A stretch of 25,278 bases of DNA. It comes from a virus. A program made the translations under genes and the position numbers. The stretch lies in the IMG/VR virus record IMGVR_UViG_3300048922_000258, positions 1 to 25,278 of that record. One strand, given 5' to 3'. The stretch's first letter is position 1. Each line of letters starts with the position of its first letter. A model generated the notes under the pieces. That model worked only from the letters and a program-made list of their open reading frames with translations. It ran no database searches and was not told the DNA's origin. Positions 1 through 6,819 of this stretch are shown here, piece by piece.

Positions 1-465
1 GGTTTCGAGGTCGATGCCTCGCAGTCACTGGCGCTCGGTCGCTTCGGCAGCCTGGAGCTGTCTGCCTTTGCCGACCTGGTGAAGAACAAGGCCGACCATC
101 CCGATGCGCTGCGTGCCCATAACGATGGCGAATACCTGCCCAACATGCCGACCAACCGCTACGGCGCCACCGTGCAATGGCAGCGCGAAGGCTGGAAGGC
201 GCAGCTGTCCAGCACCTACTACGACGCGCAGAAGTACCTGGGCCGAAACGTCAGCGAGGAAGTGCCGCTGGATGCCTTCAACCTGGTCGACCTGCAATTG
301 AGCCGGGAGATTCCGCTGCGCACCACCGCCGTCGCCGGCCTTGAGGTGTTCATCAATGGCAGCAACCTGCTCAACGAGGAAGCGCGCCCGCACAACTCGC
401 CGCTGAAGTACATTGCGCCGCTGCCGGGGCGAGGCTTCCAGGTGGGGGTGACCGTGCGGCTCTGA
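1..465 (+). CDS. TonB-dependent outer-membrane receptor, C-terminal part
   Basis: The reading frame is open from base 1 to the TGA at 463-465, so only the last 154 residues are present and the 5' end lies outside the window. The protein shows alternating amphipathic strands of an outer-membrane beta-barrel, with aromatic girdle residues (NRYGATVQWQ, STYYDAQKY). It ends with a typical receptor C-terminus: a conserved NGSNLLNEEARPHNSP segment, then IAPLPGRGFQVGV and a final hydrophobic strand. The NLLNEEAR...HNSPLKYIAPLPGR pattern recalls zinc/iron-type (ZnuD-like) TonB receptors; that substrate is an inference. It would import a metal or chelate across the outer membrane using TonB-ExbB-ExbD. 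This is chromosomal flank, not phage. Confidence 0.85.
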   Translation, partial: GFEVDASQSLALGRFGSLELSAFADLVKNKADHPDALRAHNDGEYLPNMPTNRYGATVQWQREGWKAQLSSTYYDAQKYLGRNVSEEVPLDAFNLVDLQLSREIPLRTTAVAGLEVFINGSNLLNEEARPHNSPLKYIAPLPGRGFQVGVTVRL

Positions 466-485
466 GTTTTTCCCTCTGCAGCCAC

Positions 486-519
486 ACAACGCCCGCGGAC
501 GATGGTCCGCGGGCGTTGT
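486..519 (+). terminator. Strong hairpin terminator after the receptor gene
   Basis: A 15-bp perfect stem (ACAACGCCCGCGGAC against its complement) with a GATG loop lies 20 bases after the receptor stop. The following CTTCC tract is only moderately T-rich. The hairpin sits between the converging ends of the plus-strand receptor and the minus-strand receptor remnant, so it may serve both directions. Confidence 0.8.
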
Positions 520-537
520 CTTCCTGCGATTACCGCA

Positions 538-620
538 TCAGTAACTGCCGCGCAGGGTCAGCATCCAGTTGCGTCGTTCGCCGTAGTAGTTGCCCAGCGT
601 GGACGTTGCAGTCTTGTAGC
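538..620 (-). pseudogene. C-terminal remnant of a second TonB-dependent receptor
   Basis: Read on the minus strand, this segment encodes about 27 residues (SYKTATSTLGNYYGERRNWM, then LTLRGSY) followed by TGA at 538-540. This is the hallmark end of a TonB-dependent receptor: a tyrosine-rich last turn, then a short final beta strand ending in an aromatic residue. No upstream coding in this frame continues past about 620, where the PDZ gene ends. The rest of the gene is therefore missing, probably lost when the 621-1571 segment was joined here. It is too short for an ORF caller. The family assignment rests on the C-terminal motif only. Confidence 0.55.
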
Positions 621-1571
621 TCACTGGTTCAACAGCTTGCTTTTCTGAGAATCGAACTCAGCCTGCGTCAAGATGCCCTTTTCCTTGAGCGACAAAAGCT
701 TGGCCAACTCGTCGGCAACCGACAGAGCTGTTGCGGGGCTGCTGCTTGCCGCTGGCGCCTCGACGGCACTCGCAACCTGCGCAACTGTCGGGCGGTAGTC
801 ACGGTCGACGGTCAGCGTCATCGCAGCCCCGTCGCGAATCACATTGAGTTGATAGGTCGGCGTCCTCGCCGCCTTTGCCATAACGTCCAGGAAGTCGCTA
901 TCGGTCTTGAACTTCTTTCCGGCTACGGCGGAAATGACGTCGCCCGCGCTTAGACCCGCTCGCTCGGCCGCTCCACCTTCCGTCACCTCCGCCACGTAGT
1001 AGACAGCGCCCCTGCCTTGCGGAGTGACCTTTCCCAGGACCCCGAGAACTGCATGGTTTGGAAACGACGTTCCCGCCGGGAACGAGCCCCCCGCGCTGAT
1101 CAGGAAGTTCATGATGCTGTTATGGAAATCCGCACCGGAGAATGGAGCACGCTGCATCTGACCGAAGGCCATCTGCGTTTCCATCCAACCCGATGCCTGC
1201 ACACGGGAGATGCCAGAAATTTCACTGACGTTGAAGCGGAAGAAACGTCGCGGAGGCGTTGAGTAGCTGTTCCCAAGCAGCATCTGCCCCATGATGGATT
1301 GTCCTGTGCTGAGCGGTGACTCGCAGACAACTTCCGTATCGCTGCTGCTCACAACTATCCACTGAACATCCATGCACTTGCTGGACAAGCGGGACGCTGC
1401 CTGAGATGCCTTGCTCGAGAACACCGCCTCTGGCGCGCCGCTCGGAGTCACAGCAAACAGCTGAGAGCCCGCCGCGGCGAACGGGAGAAGGATACCCCCA
1501 ACAGAAAAACTACAGTCCGTATCGTCATGTGCGCTCCCCCTAGAGCATTTGACGTCGAGAATGGTCGCCAT
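621..1571 (-). CDS. Exported PDZ- and SHOCT-domain protein, signal peptide apparently frameshifted
   Basis: The uninterrupted frame runs from ATG at 1571 to TGA at 621-623. A central PDZ domain (GGAAERAGLSAGDVISAVAG, then a TYQLNVIRDG strand) is followed by an Ala/Ser linker and a C-terminal SHOCT motif (ADELAKLLSLKEKGILTQAE). SHOCT helices commonly mediate oligomerisation, and PDZ modules bind peptide C-termini. The natural start is probably ATG 1528: it has a strong AGGGGGAG ribosome site at 1535-1542 and opens MTIRTVVFLLG, an ideal signal-peptide beginning. That frame stops within 30 codons. Adding one G to the five-G run at 1495-1499 would join it to ILLPFAAAGSQLFA in the main frame and give a complete signal peptide. 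The gene is therefore frameshifted, phase-variable or affected by a sequencing error. No catalytic protease domain is visible. Confidence 0.65.
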   Translation of the reverse strand: MATILDVKCSRGSAHDDTDCSFSVGGILLPFAAAGSQLFAVTPSGAPEAVFSSKASQAASRLSSKCMDVQWIVVSSSDTEVVCESPLSTGQSIMGQMLLGNSYSTPPRRFFRFNVSEISGISRVQASGWMETQMAFGQMQRAPFSGADFHNSIMNFLISAGGSFPAGTSFPNHAVLGVLGKVTPQGRGAVYYVAEVTEGGAAERAGLSAGDVISAVAGKKFKTDSDFLDVMAKAARTPTYQLNVIRDGAAMTLTVDRDYRPTVAQVASAVEAPAASSSPATALSVADELAKLLSLKEKGILTQAEFDSQKSKLLNQ

Positions 1572-1672
1572 ACTAGCGCCTTTGCCTGCATCTGCAGCTG
1601 GAGATCAGCTGCACCGCTCCGACCCAGCGGCATGGCGCGACGATGGACCGACGCATTGTCTTGGCGCACAAC

Positions 1673-1705
1673 GAAAAACGCCCGCAGATCTGAGATCTGC
1701 GGGCG
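1673..1705 (-). terminator. Minus-strand rho-independent terminator
   Basis: A 12-bp perfect stem (CGCCCGCAGATC / GATCTGCGGGCG, 1679-1705) with a three-base loop is followed on the minus strand by CGTTTTT. It is oriented to stop transcription arriving from the right, yet no minus-strand gene lies to its right before the integrase. It looks like the terminator of a gene whose body has been displaced by the prophage. Confidence 0.65.
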
Positions 1706-1877
1706 CCTTCTTGTATCTGGCGGAGCGAGAGTCCGATTTCAGGGGGTTCCTTGGCTTTCGTGCGCCTTCGTGGAACCAGTCTCAGCCCTTGCGCCAGCTA
1801 CGTTTCACCATCCGGTCTGGTTCGCACGCCTTCGCGGAAAGCCGCGTCATCTGGGCGGGTACATGGATGGGTAGGAA
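1706..1877. other. Presumed left prophage attachment and integrase promoter region
   Basis: This non-coding stretch separates the chromosomal terminator from the integrase. Read on the minus strand, its left end is GACTCTCGCTCCGCCAGATAC just before the terminator, reminiscent of a tRNA acceptor end with CCA. A canonical T-arm cannot be completed, so a tRNA target is only a possibility. Inverted repeats are visible (GGTTCC/GGAACC near 1746-1777 and GAACCAG/CTGGTTC near 1773-1822), as is a near-repeat CGTGCGCCTTCGTGG/CGCACGCCTTCGCGG. These are plausible recombinase or excisionase arm sites. The core cannot be fixed without the right end. Confidence 0.35.
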
Positions 1878-3062
1878 ATGGGTTTGAAGATCAATCGCCT
1901 GACGGCGAGACGGGTTGCTACGGTGACAGAGCCTGGATACCACGCAGACGGCGGTGGCCTGTACCTACAGGTTACCGCCTCCGGGGCAAAGAGCTGGGTG
2001 TTCCGATATCGCTTTGAGGGGAGGCGCCCAGAAATGGGACTTGGCCCGCTGCATGTTATTGGCTTGGCCGATGCGCGGGTGGCGGCTGATGCCGCTAGGA
2101 AGTTGGTTCAAGCCGGGCAAGATCCGCTTGCGGGGAGGCGTGCAGCCGCCGTGGCCACATCCTCGGTTCCCACCTTCTGGGAGGCGGCTGTCGCATACAT
2201 CGCGGAACGGCAGGCGGGCTGGACGAACCCGAAGCATGCGGGCCAATGGACAAGCACACTGGAGACCTACGCCAAGCCGGTGCTGGGAGACCTGAGGGTT
2301 GATCGAATCGAGACAGACCACGTCCTGGCCGTACTCAGGCCCATTTGGGCAACCAAGACGGAGACGGCCAGCCGGGTCAGACAGCGAGTGGAGGCCGTGC
2401 TGGACTCGGCTACGGTCCAGAAGAAGCGAACAGGCGATAACCCTGCCCGCTGGCGCGGTCATCTGGCTGTGATCCTTCCGAAGCCCACCGCCGTCACAAA
2501 GGTCGAGAATTTCGCCGCCCTACCGTATGCGGAGCTTCCCAGCTTCATGGTCGCCCTAAGATCCCGCCACGGCGAGGCAGCGCGCGCCTTGGAGTTCACC
2601 ATCTACACGGCCGCCCGAACCAGCATGACTCTTGGCGCGGTTCCAAGAGAGGTGGACCTTGCGTCAGGTACGTGGACCGTCCCATGGGACAGGATGAAGG
2701 GCAAGGTCGAGCACACAATCCCCCTCTCGCCGCCGGCATTGACGTTGGCGCGGCAGCGCATGGATCGGCCATTGCTTTTCCCCAACGACCTCACATCTGA
2801 GCCACTGAGCGAGAACGCGATGCTTGCGCTCCTGAAGCGCATGGACTACGGGCATATTACCGTCCATGGGTTCAGATCGACCTTTAAAGACTGGGCCAGC
2901 GAGATTAGCGACTTCCCAGACGACCTCTCGGAAGCAGCGCTCGCCCATAAGATTCGGGACAAGGCGAAGGCAGCCTACAAGCGTGGGACGATGATTGCGA
3001 AGCGGCGGGCACTGATGAACGCATGGGCGGCCTACTGCCTCAACATGAAGTCGCCCTTCTGA
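1878..3062 (+). CDS. int: P4-type tyrosine integrase
   Basis: This site-specific recombinase integrates and excises the prophage. The N-terminus (residues 1-90) is the DUF4102 arm-binding domain of P4-like integrases (HADGGGLYLQVTASGAKSWV). A core-binding helical region covers about 98-190 and the catalytic domain about 215-390. The full catalytic set is visible: Arg247 (TAARTS), Lys274 or Lys276 in RMKGKVEH, His330-x-x-Arg333 (HGFRST), His357 (ALAHK) and Tyr367 (AAYKRG). The 394-aa length is normal. The start is ATG 1878 with AGGA just upstream. The segment after the first Arg reads TSMTLGAVPREVD, where the family usually has TGE..GARW.EID; this is a local divergence that leaves the catalytic residues intact. 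The gene faces into the prophage. Confidence 0.95.
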   Translation: MGLKINRLTARRVATVTEPGYHADGGGLYLQVTASGAKSWVFRYRFEGRRPEMGLGPLHVIGLADARVAADAARKLVQAGQDPLAGRRAAAVATSSVPTFWEAAVAYIAERQAGWTNPKHAGQWTSTLETYAKPVLGDLRVDRIETDHVLAVLRPIWATKTETASRVRQRVEAVLDSATVQKKRTGDNPARWRGHLAVILPKPTAVTKVENFAALPYAELPSFMVALRSRHGEAARALEFTIYTAARTSMTLGAVPREVDLASGTWTVPWDRMKGKVEHTIPLSPPALTLARQRMDRPLLFPNDLTSEPLSENAMLALLKRMDYGHITVHGFRSTFKDWASEISDFPDDLSEAALAHKIRDKAKAAYKRGTMIAKRRALMNAWAAYCLNMKSPF

Positions 3063-3130
3063 CAAATGCTGGAGGCACTTGCAGCGGGACAATGCGTGTG
3101 CGACTCTCCCGCCGTTCAAAGGGACTTGAG

Positions 3131-3559
3131 ATGATGACAGTGCTCGCTTATTCGGCCGACATTGCTGAACTGATTCAAGGTGTTGCGTGTCCGCCAGCAG
3201 ACGCTGTGGACGAAGCACGCGATTGCTATCGATTCGTCCATGATCCAATGGGCGCAAGCTCTTTCATTCCGGTGGGCAAACTCAATCCGCGCCGAATGAA
3301 TAACTCGCCTGAAAACGTCATTTGCAGCATGCTCGCACTTTCATTTTTCTCAAACGATACTCTAGCGCGCAAGAGATACAGCGCTATTATCAAAAGTCAT
3401 CCAATGGCCAAGAAATCGCTTGGCACGCATATCGCCATAGGAAAAATCGAGATAGGCGATGGCCAATCGACTGTGCCAGATGGTAACAGTCATTTTGATT
3501 TCCACCCGCATCAAGGTATTGATCTACCGGCTCGATTTACAGTCATCGGTGAGCTGTGA
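3131..3559 (+). CDS. Unknown protein, first gene of an accessory two-gene cassette
   Basis: This is a 142-aa protein of unknown function. I chose ATG 3131 because AAAGGGA at 3118-3124 sits at good ribosome-site spacing. The frame stays open back to 3023, inside the integrase, but those extra codons read like antisense or overlap. Visible features are an NVICSMLALSFFSND segment, an ARKRYSAIIKSHPMAKKSLG basic stretch, and a His/Asp-rich end (DGNSHFDFHPHQGIDL) that could bind metal. There is no signal peptide or membrane segment. The gene overlaps the next one by a single base (TGATG), so the two are translationally coupled and probably act together. Base composition is visibly more AT-rich than in the phage structural genes, as expected for recently acquired cargo. 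It lies directly downstream of int. Confidence 0.75.
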   Translation: MMTVLAYSADIAELIQGVACPPADAVDEARDCYRFVHDPMGASSFIPVGKLNPRRMNNSPENVICSMLALSFFSNDTLARKRYSAIIKSHPMAKKSLGTHIAIGKIEIGDGQSTVPDGNSHFDFHPHQGIDLPARFTVIGEL

Positions 3560-4620
3560 TGGCAAATCCGAATGCTGCCATGCGCAAGATTGCAGGAAGG
3601 GCGTTCAAGGGCAATGAGTTGCCGACGTTCACCTGGAACGCGGACCTAGTCTACTTCGACGGCCCGTTCATTAGCCTCTTCAAATCAGATCGCGACGAAG
3701 ACGCATTGTTCGTCTGGATGGACTGCGACCGACGCAAAAATCGCTGGTGCATCATTCAAGTCGCGCGCACCACTTTGCGGCAATATTTGGATGGGAGCAT
3801 CCCACTGCTTGACGTGCTAAGTCGCGCAGGCGACCTTTATTTCTACGACATAGGAGCGTCGGGGAAACGAAGTAACTTTGTAGTCGCACCGCTGGCCAAC
3901 GTGCCGGTCGACTACCTACCTGCCCCTGACTCTTATCTGGATTTAGATTACGCCACTGAAGCGGCACATCAACTTGCGACGGAACAGACGAGTCTATGTA
4001 AGTTCCACGTGGATGGCGACCTGTACCTGGAGGACGTATCCAGCCTCACCAAGATTATAAATCAGCTCTACTCATTTCATTACGGACTTGCCTACGGCCA
4101 CAGAACGGCCGTTCACAACAAGCTTTCCGAGATCATGTCGAGCTGGCGCGGCGGAATAAATGCCGTAAATATCTTCTCTGGATTACGGAGTGTCATCCCC
4201 TCCATTCATCGCCCTAAGATAAACAAGCTGCAGTACGCATCACCCGGTTCCATCGAGCTTGACGCACTCCCGCACTTAGCAAAGCATATTGAAGATTCTA
4301 TTCGAAGCATCAGCACGGACGATGAATTCGAAAAAACTCAAAAGCTTTATGATGATGCCTATACTTATTTCAAAAAAGAGAAACTTTCTGGGTTTGACGA
4401 CCACAGCTCGTCTCGGGCGACCAACCTAAGCCCTGCACAGGCAAGCCAACTTGAACTGTTTTGCGACGCATTCTTCGATGCCTTTCAATGGAATGCCCAC
4501 AAAACTACGTTCACAAGCCTCGATAATAGCCCTCTCTCCAGGCTACGCGTGTTGCTAGCATATTACCGTCGCGCGAGACAGATCGTCTACATGATGAACG
4601 CCGGCAAGGTAAAACTTTAG
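3559..4620 (+). CDS. DUF6575-like protein, second gene of the accessory cassette
   Basis: The start is ATG 3559, overlapping the previous stop (GTG 3556 is an alternative), with GGTGAG just upstream. The product is about 353 aa. Its N-terminal third (residues about 20-125) follows a pattern I recall for the uncharacterised DUF6575 family: LVYFDGPFISLFKS, then ALFVWMDCD...RWCIIQVARTTL, a DGSIPLLDVL segment, and a proline-rich LANVPVDYLPAPDS. The remainder is mostly helical with no recognised catalytic motif, and ends in a basic YYRRARQIVYMMNAGKVKL tail. No signal peptide or transmembrane segment is evident. Position beside an integrase, coupling to a small partner and low GC fit a self-contained lysogenic-conversion or phage-defence module. 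That role is inference; the DUF assignment is from memory. Confidence 0.7.
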   Translation: MANPNAAMRKIAGRAFKGNELPTFTWNADLVYFDGPFISLFKSDRDEDALFVWMDCDRRKNRWCIIQVARTTLRQYLDGSIPLLDVLSRAGDLYFYDIGASGKRSNFVVAPLANVPVDYLPAPDSYLDLDYATEAAHQLATEQTSLCKFHVDGDLYLEDVSSLTKIINQLYSFHYGLAYGHRTAVHNKLSEIMSSWRGGINAVNIFSGLRSVIPSIHRPKINKLQYASPGSIELDALPHLAKHIEDSIRSISTDDEFEKTQKLYDDAYTYFKKEKLSGFDDHSSSRATNLSPAQASQLELFCDAFFDAFQWNAHKTTFTSLDNSPLSRLRVLLAYYRRARQIVYMMNAGKVKL

Positions 4621-4708
4621 ATTGGAATTTAATGGGCCATTCAACCTGGCACAGCAACCTACACCAGCACAATCTGGACAATTGACTTAGGCACTTATCT
4701 GGTGGCGT

Positions 4709-5191
4709 ATGGATGTGTTCGCAGTACTGTTTATCTTGAGCGCCGCAACCAACTCAGCACACCCGGCAAGTGAGGAGATCGCTGCGGCGGTTGCGGAAGC
4801 CACAGAAGCAGCGAATAGCTATGCCGACTGTGCCGGATGGTGGGACTTCATGTCTGCCATAGAAGGTGCGGCTGAGCGACCCGCTTCTGCTGAGCAGCTT
4901 AGGAACGTAGCAAACGGAGCGCAGACTGCTGCCTTATGGTTACACGCGCAGGCATACGCCTTGACCGCAAAGAAGCCGGCTCGATATGGGACCTGGCTAC
5001 CACTTGTTGCGCCGCGAAGGGCAGCAGCTTCTACGAGAGCTGCTGCTATGGTCGAACAAGGAGATGTTGAGTTTATGCGCGCTGAAGGTAAACGGTGCCA
5101 AGCCATGCTTGAAGGACAGCAGCACGCCATAGATGAAATACGCAAGGATTCCGTTCAGAGCGAATTGGACTCGCTGACCTCGGAGGGCTAG
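4709..5191 (+). CDS. Small possibly exported alanine-rich protein of unknown function
   Basis: This is a 160-aa product starting at ATG 4709. The first 16 residues (MDVFAVLFILSAATNS) are hydrophobic and could be a signal peptide, but the usual basic residue before the hydrophobic core is missing. The mature part is helical and Ala/Glu-rich with two cysteines (CAGWW and KRCQAM), and ends in a charged tail. The ribosome site (GGTGG) is weak. It lies 88 bases after the DUF6575-like gene with no clear terminator between them, so it could be a third gene of that unit or an independent moron. I do not recognise the family. Confidence 0.55.
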   Translation: MDVFAVLFILSAATNSAHPASEEIAAAVAEATEAANSYADCAGWWDFMSAIEGAAERPASAEQLRNVANGAQTAALWLHAQAYALTAKKPARYGTWLPLVAPRRAAASTRAAAMVEQGDVEFMRAEGKRCQAMLEGQQHAIDEIRKDSVQSELDSLTSEG

Positions 5192-5368
5192 AGCCGCCTT
5201 TAACGCGTTAACTCTGCGGATAAGCGCACTGCGTGTGCCAGGCGGCTTAGAAGTCTGCCTGACTCTGGGCCCGAATCAAAGACTTGCATTGAATCGATTT
5301 CTGGAAGCCGCCCGCCTGAGCCGTTGCGGCACAAGGGGCCTATCAGGAGTTTTCTGGAAGCAAAGCCG

Positions 5369-5749
5369 TCAGATACGAGGGTGCTGCCGCCCGCTCGCGC
5401 TTAACCGCCCCTTCCTCGGATCCGTCGCCCTGGGCTTGGTCTCCGCGGGCGGCCGGATCGGCTGCAGCGCCGCCATCACCCGGGCGGACGCGGCAGCAGC
5501 CGCCTCGTCCAGCCGCCGCGCCTGCTGCTGTTGCTCGCGGGTCGGGGGCAAGCCCGGCAGAGGCGTGGCCGGCGCGATGGGCGTGCTGTCGGTCAGGGGG
5601 TCCACGGCCTCGCGCAGCGGCAGGCCCGGGTAGAGCCCCACCGCACACCAGTGCTCAGCCAAGCGCCTATCCTGGCGCACGCTATCAGCTGTCACGAACC
5701 GTCCCTGCTCGGCGTCCCTACCTTTGAGTGGACCGACTCCGGCCCACAC
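5369..5749 (-). pseudogene. Truncated paralogue of the 6269-6775 gene
   Basis: The frame encodes 126 aa whose middle (LAEHWCAVGLYPGLPLREAV, then TPLPGLPPTREQQQQARRLD and AAAAASARVMAALQPIRPPA) matches the gene at 6269-6775 almost residue for residue. The N-terminal third of the longer copy, including its tryptophan-rich start, is absent. It is replaced by about 17 unrelated codons that run up to the AhpD-like gene. The C-terminal dozen residues also differ. It is most likely a decaying or recombined copy, although the frame is intact and expression cannot be excluded. Function is unknown for both copies. Confidence 0.55.
5401..5685. repeat. Direct repeat, left copy (with 6301-6585)
   Basis: This stretch aligns to 6301-6585 at a constant offset of exactly 900 bases with no visible gap. 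For example, 5461-5520 matches 6361-6420 at 57 of 60 positions. Similarity falls to background on both sides. The two copies bracket the AhpD-like gene. Confidence 0.9.
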
Positions 5750-5771
5750 TTAGAGGAAAAGGACGTTAGAA

Positions 5772-6230
5772 ATGAACCGAGCGAACTGGTTTGTGGTCTC
5801 TCCCGAGGGTGCCAAAGCGGTTGGACAGCTCCATCACTTTGTGACCACCGGCACATCGTTGCCCTCAAAATTGATCCACCTGGTGTTCTTGCGCGTTTCT
5901 CAACTGAATGGATGCGCGCACTGCATAGACATCCACACACGCGATCTACTCAAGGAAGGCTTGCCCTTCGACACAATCACCCTTCTGCCTGTTTGGCACG
6001 AAGCCGCGTACCTGTTCTCGGAGCAAGAGCGCGCCGCGTTGGCATGGTCTGAGGAAGTGACGCTTGTCAGCGAGACCCACGCATCTGACGAGGCGTACCA
6101 GGCCGTGGCCGCAGCCTTCAGCGAGAAGGACCTTGTCGACCTCACGCTCACCATCGCGGCAATGAACGCGATCAATCGGCTAGGCGTGAGCTTCAGGCTC
6201 AAGCCCCGGGCCAAGCCCGCTACCGAGTAA
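5772..6230 (+). CDS. AhpD-like carboxymuconolactone decarboxylase family protein
   Basis: This 152-aa protein belongs to the AhpD/CMD alpha-helical family, whose members use a CxxC pair to reduce peroxides. The diagnostic segment is LNGCAHCIDIHTRDL, with Cys48, Cys51 and His55 in the family arrangement and an upstream helix LIHLVFLRVSQ. The C-terminus carries the second conserved helix (DLTLTIAAMNAINRLGVSFR). The length is usual for the single-domain form. ATG 5772 is preceded by AAAAGGA at suitable spacing. It would act in the cytoplasm as an alkylhydroperoxidase or thiol oxidoreductase; the substrate cannot be told. It is cargo rather than a phage function: it is flanked by two copies of a phage-type gene and faces opposite to both. 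No peroxiredoxin partner is nearby. Confidence 0.85.
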   Translation: MNRANWFVVSPEGAKAVGQLHHFVTTGTSLPSKLIHLVFLRVSQLNGCAHCIDIHTRDLLKEGLPFDTITLLPVWHEAAYLFSEQERAALAWSEEVTLVSETHASDEAYQAVAAAFSEKDLVDLTLTIAAMNAINRLGVSFRLKPRAKPATE

Positions 6231-6268
6231 CGACACCGGCGAGCGCTGGGCATTGGCCCAGCGCCGCG

Positions 6269-6775
6269 TCAGCGCCGCTTTGATCCGACTTTTGTCTCCC
6301 TCAACCGAGCCTTAGCGGGATCCGTCAGTCGGGGCTTTGCCTCCGCCGGCGGCCGGATCGGCTCCAGCGCCGCCATCACCCGGGCGGACGCGGCAGCAGC
6401 CGCCTCGTCCAGCCGCTGGGCCTGCTGCTGTTGCTCGCGGGTCGGCGGCAAGCCAAGCAACGGCGGACGCGGAATGATGGGTGTGCTGTCGGTAAGGCGG
6501 ACAACTGCCTCGCGCAGCGGCAGGTCCGGATACAGCCTGGCCGCGCACCATCGCTCGGCGAAGCGCTTCCCCTGACGCAGGCTGACCACTCTTACGCTCT
6601 TGGTCTGCCACATCTTCAACGCATTGAGCGTCATGCGTAGGCCGCCAGCGCGATCAGGGGTCAGGCTGGCCACCTCCCGGCCATTCCACCACAAGCTCCA
6701 CCGGTCACCCATCTGCACCCAGCCCGAAGGGATGGGAGCAGTGCGGAAACCTTGGTAGCCGAGGGAAGGAAGCAT
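6269..6775 (-). CDS. Hypothetical prophage protein, full-length copy of a duplicated gene
   Basis: This is a 168-aa product from ATG 6775. The N-terminal half is compact and tryptophan-rich (GWVQMGDRWSLWWNGREVASL), with beta-hairpin spacing. A basic helix follows (LRQGKRFAERWCAARLYP), then a proline-rich linker, a glutamine/alanine helix (REQQQQAQRLDEAAAAASA) and a basic C-terminus. The mix of a small N-terminal fold and a helical basic tail could suit a nucleic-acid or protein-binding adaptor, but I do not recognise the family. No strong ribosome site precedes the ATG. The truncated relative at 5369-5749 indicates a tandem duplication. The gene runs in the same direction as the Ntn-hydrolase candidate immediately upstream (stop at 6820) and is probably co-transcribed with it. 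Confidence 0.65.
   Translation of the reverse strand: MLPSLGYQGFRTAPIPSGWVQMGDRWSLWWNGREVASLTPDRAGGLRMTLNALKMWQTKSVRVVSLRQGKRFAERWCAARLYPDLPLREAVVRLTDSTPIIPRPPLLGLPPTREQQQQAQRLDEAAAAASARVMAALEPIRPPAEAKPRLTDPAKARLRETKVGSKRR
6301..6585. repeat. Direct repeat, right copy (with 5401-5685)
   Basis: This is the counterpart of 5401-5685 at a fixed 900-base offset. It falls inside the intact gene 6269-6775 and covers its central and C-terminal coding part. Confidence 0.9.
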
Positions 6776-6819
6776 GCCGAGCAGCTTACGCCTCGCCGTC
6801 GCACAGCCTGCGACCTGTC

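Noticed and set aside
1706-1740. Complete tRNA gene
   Set aside because: Only an acceptor-like end is visible; the T-arm and the rest of the cloverleaf cannot be completed.
5235-5633. 132-aa plus-strand frame over the truncated paralogue
   Set aside because: It is antisense to a frame that has a clear homologue at 6269-6775; its Cys/Arg/Gly composition is a shadow.
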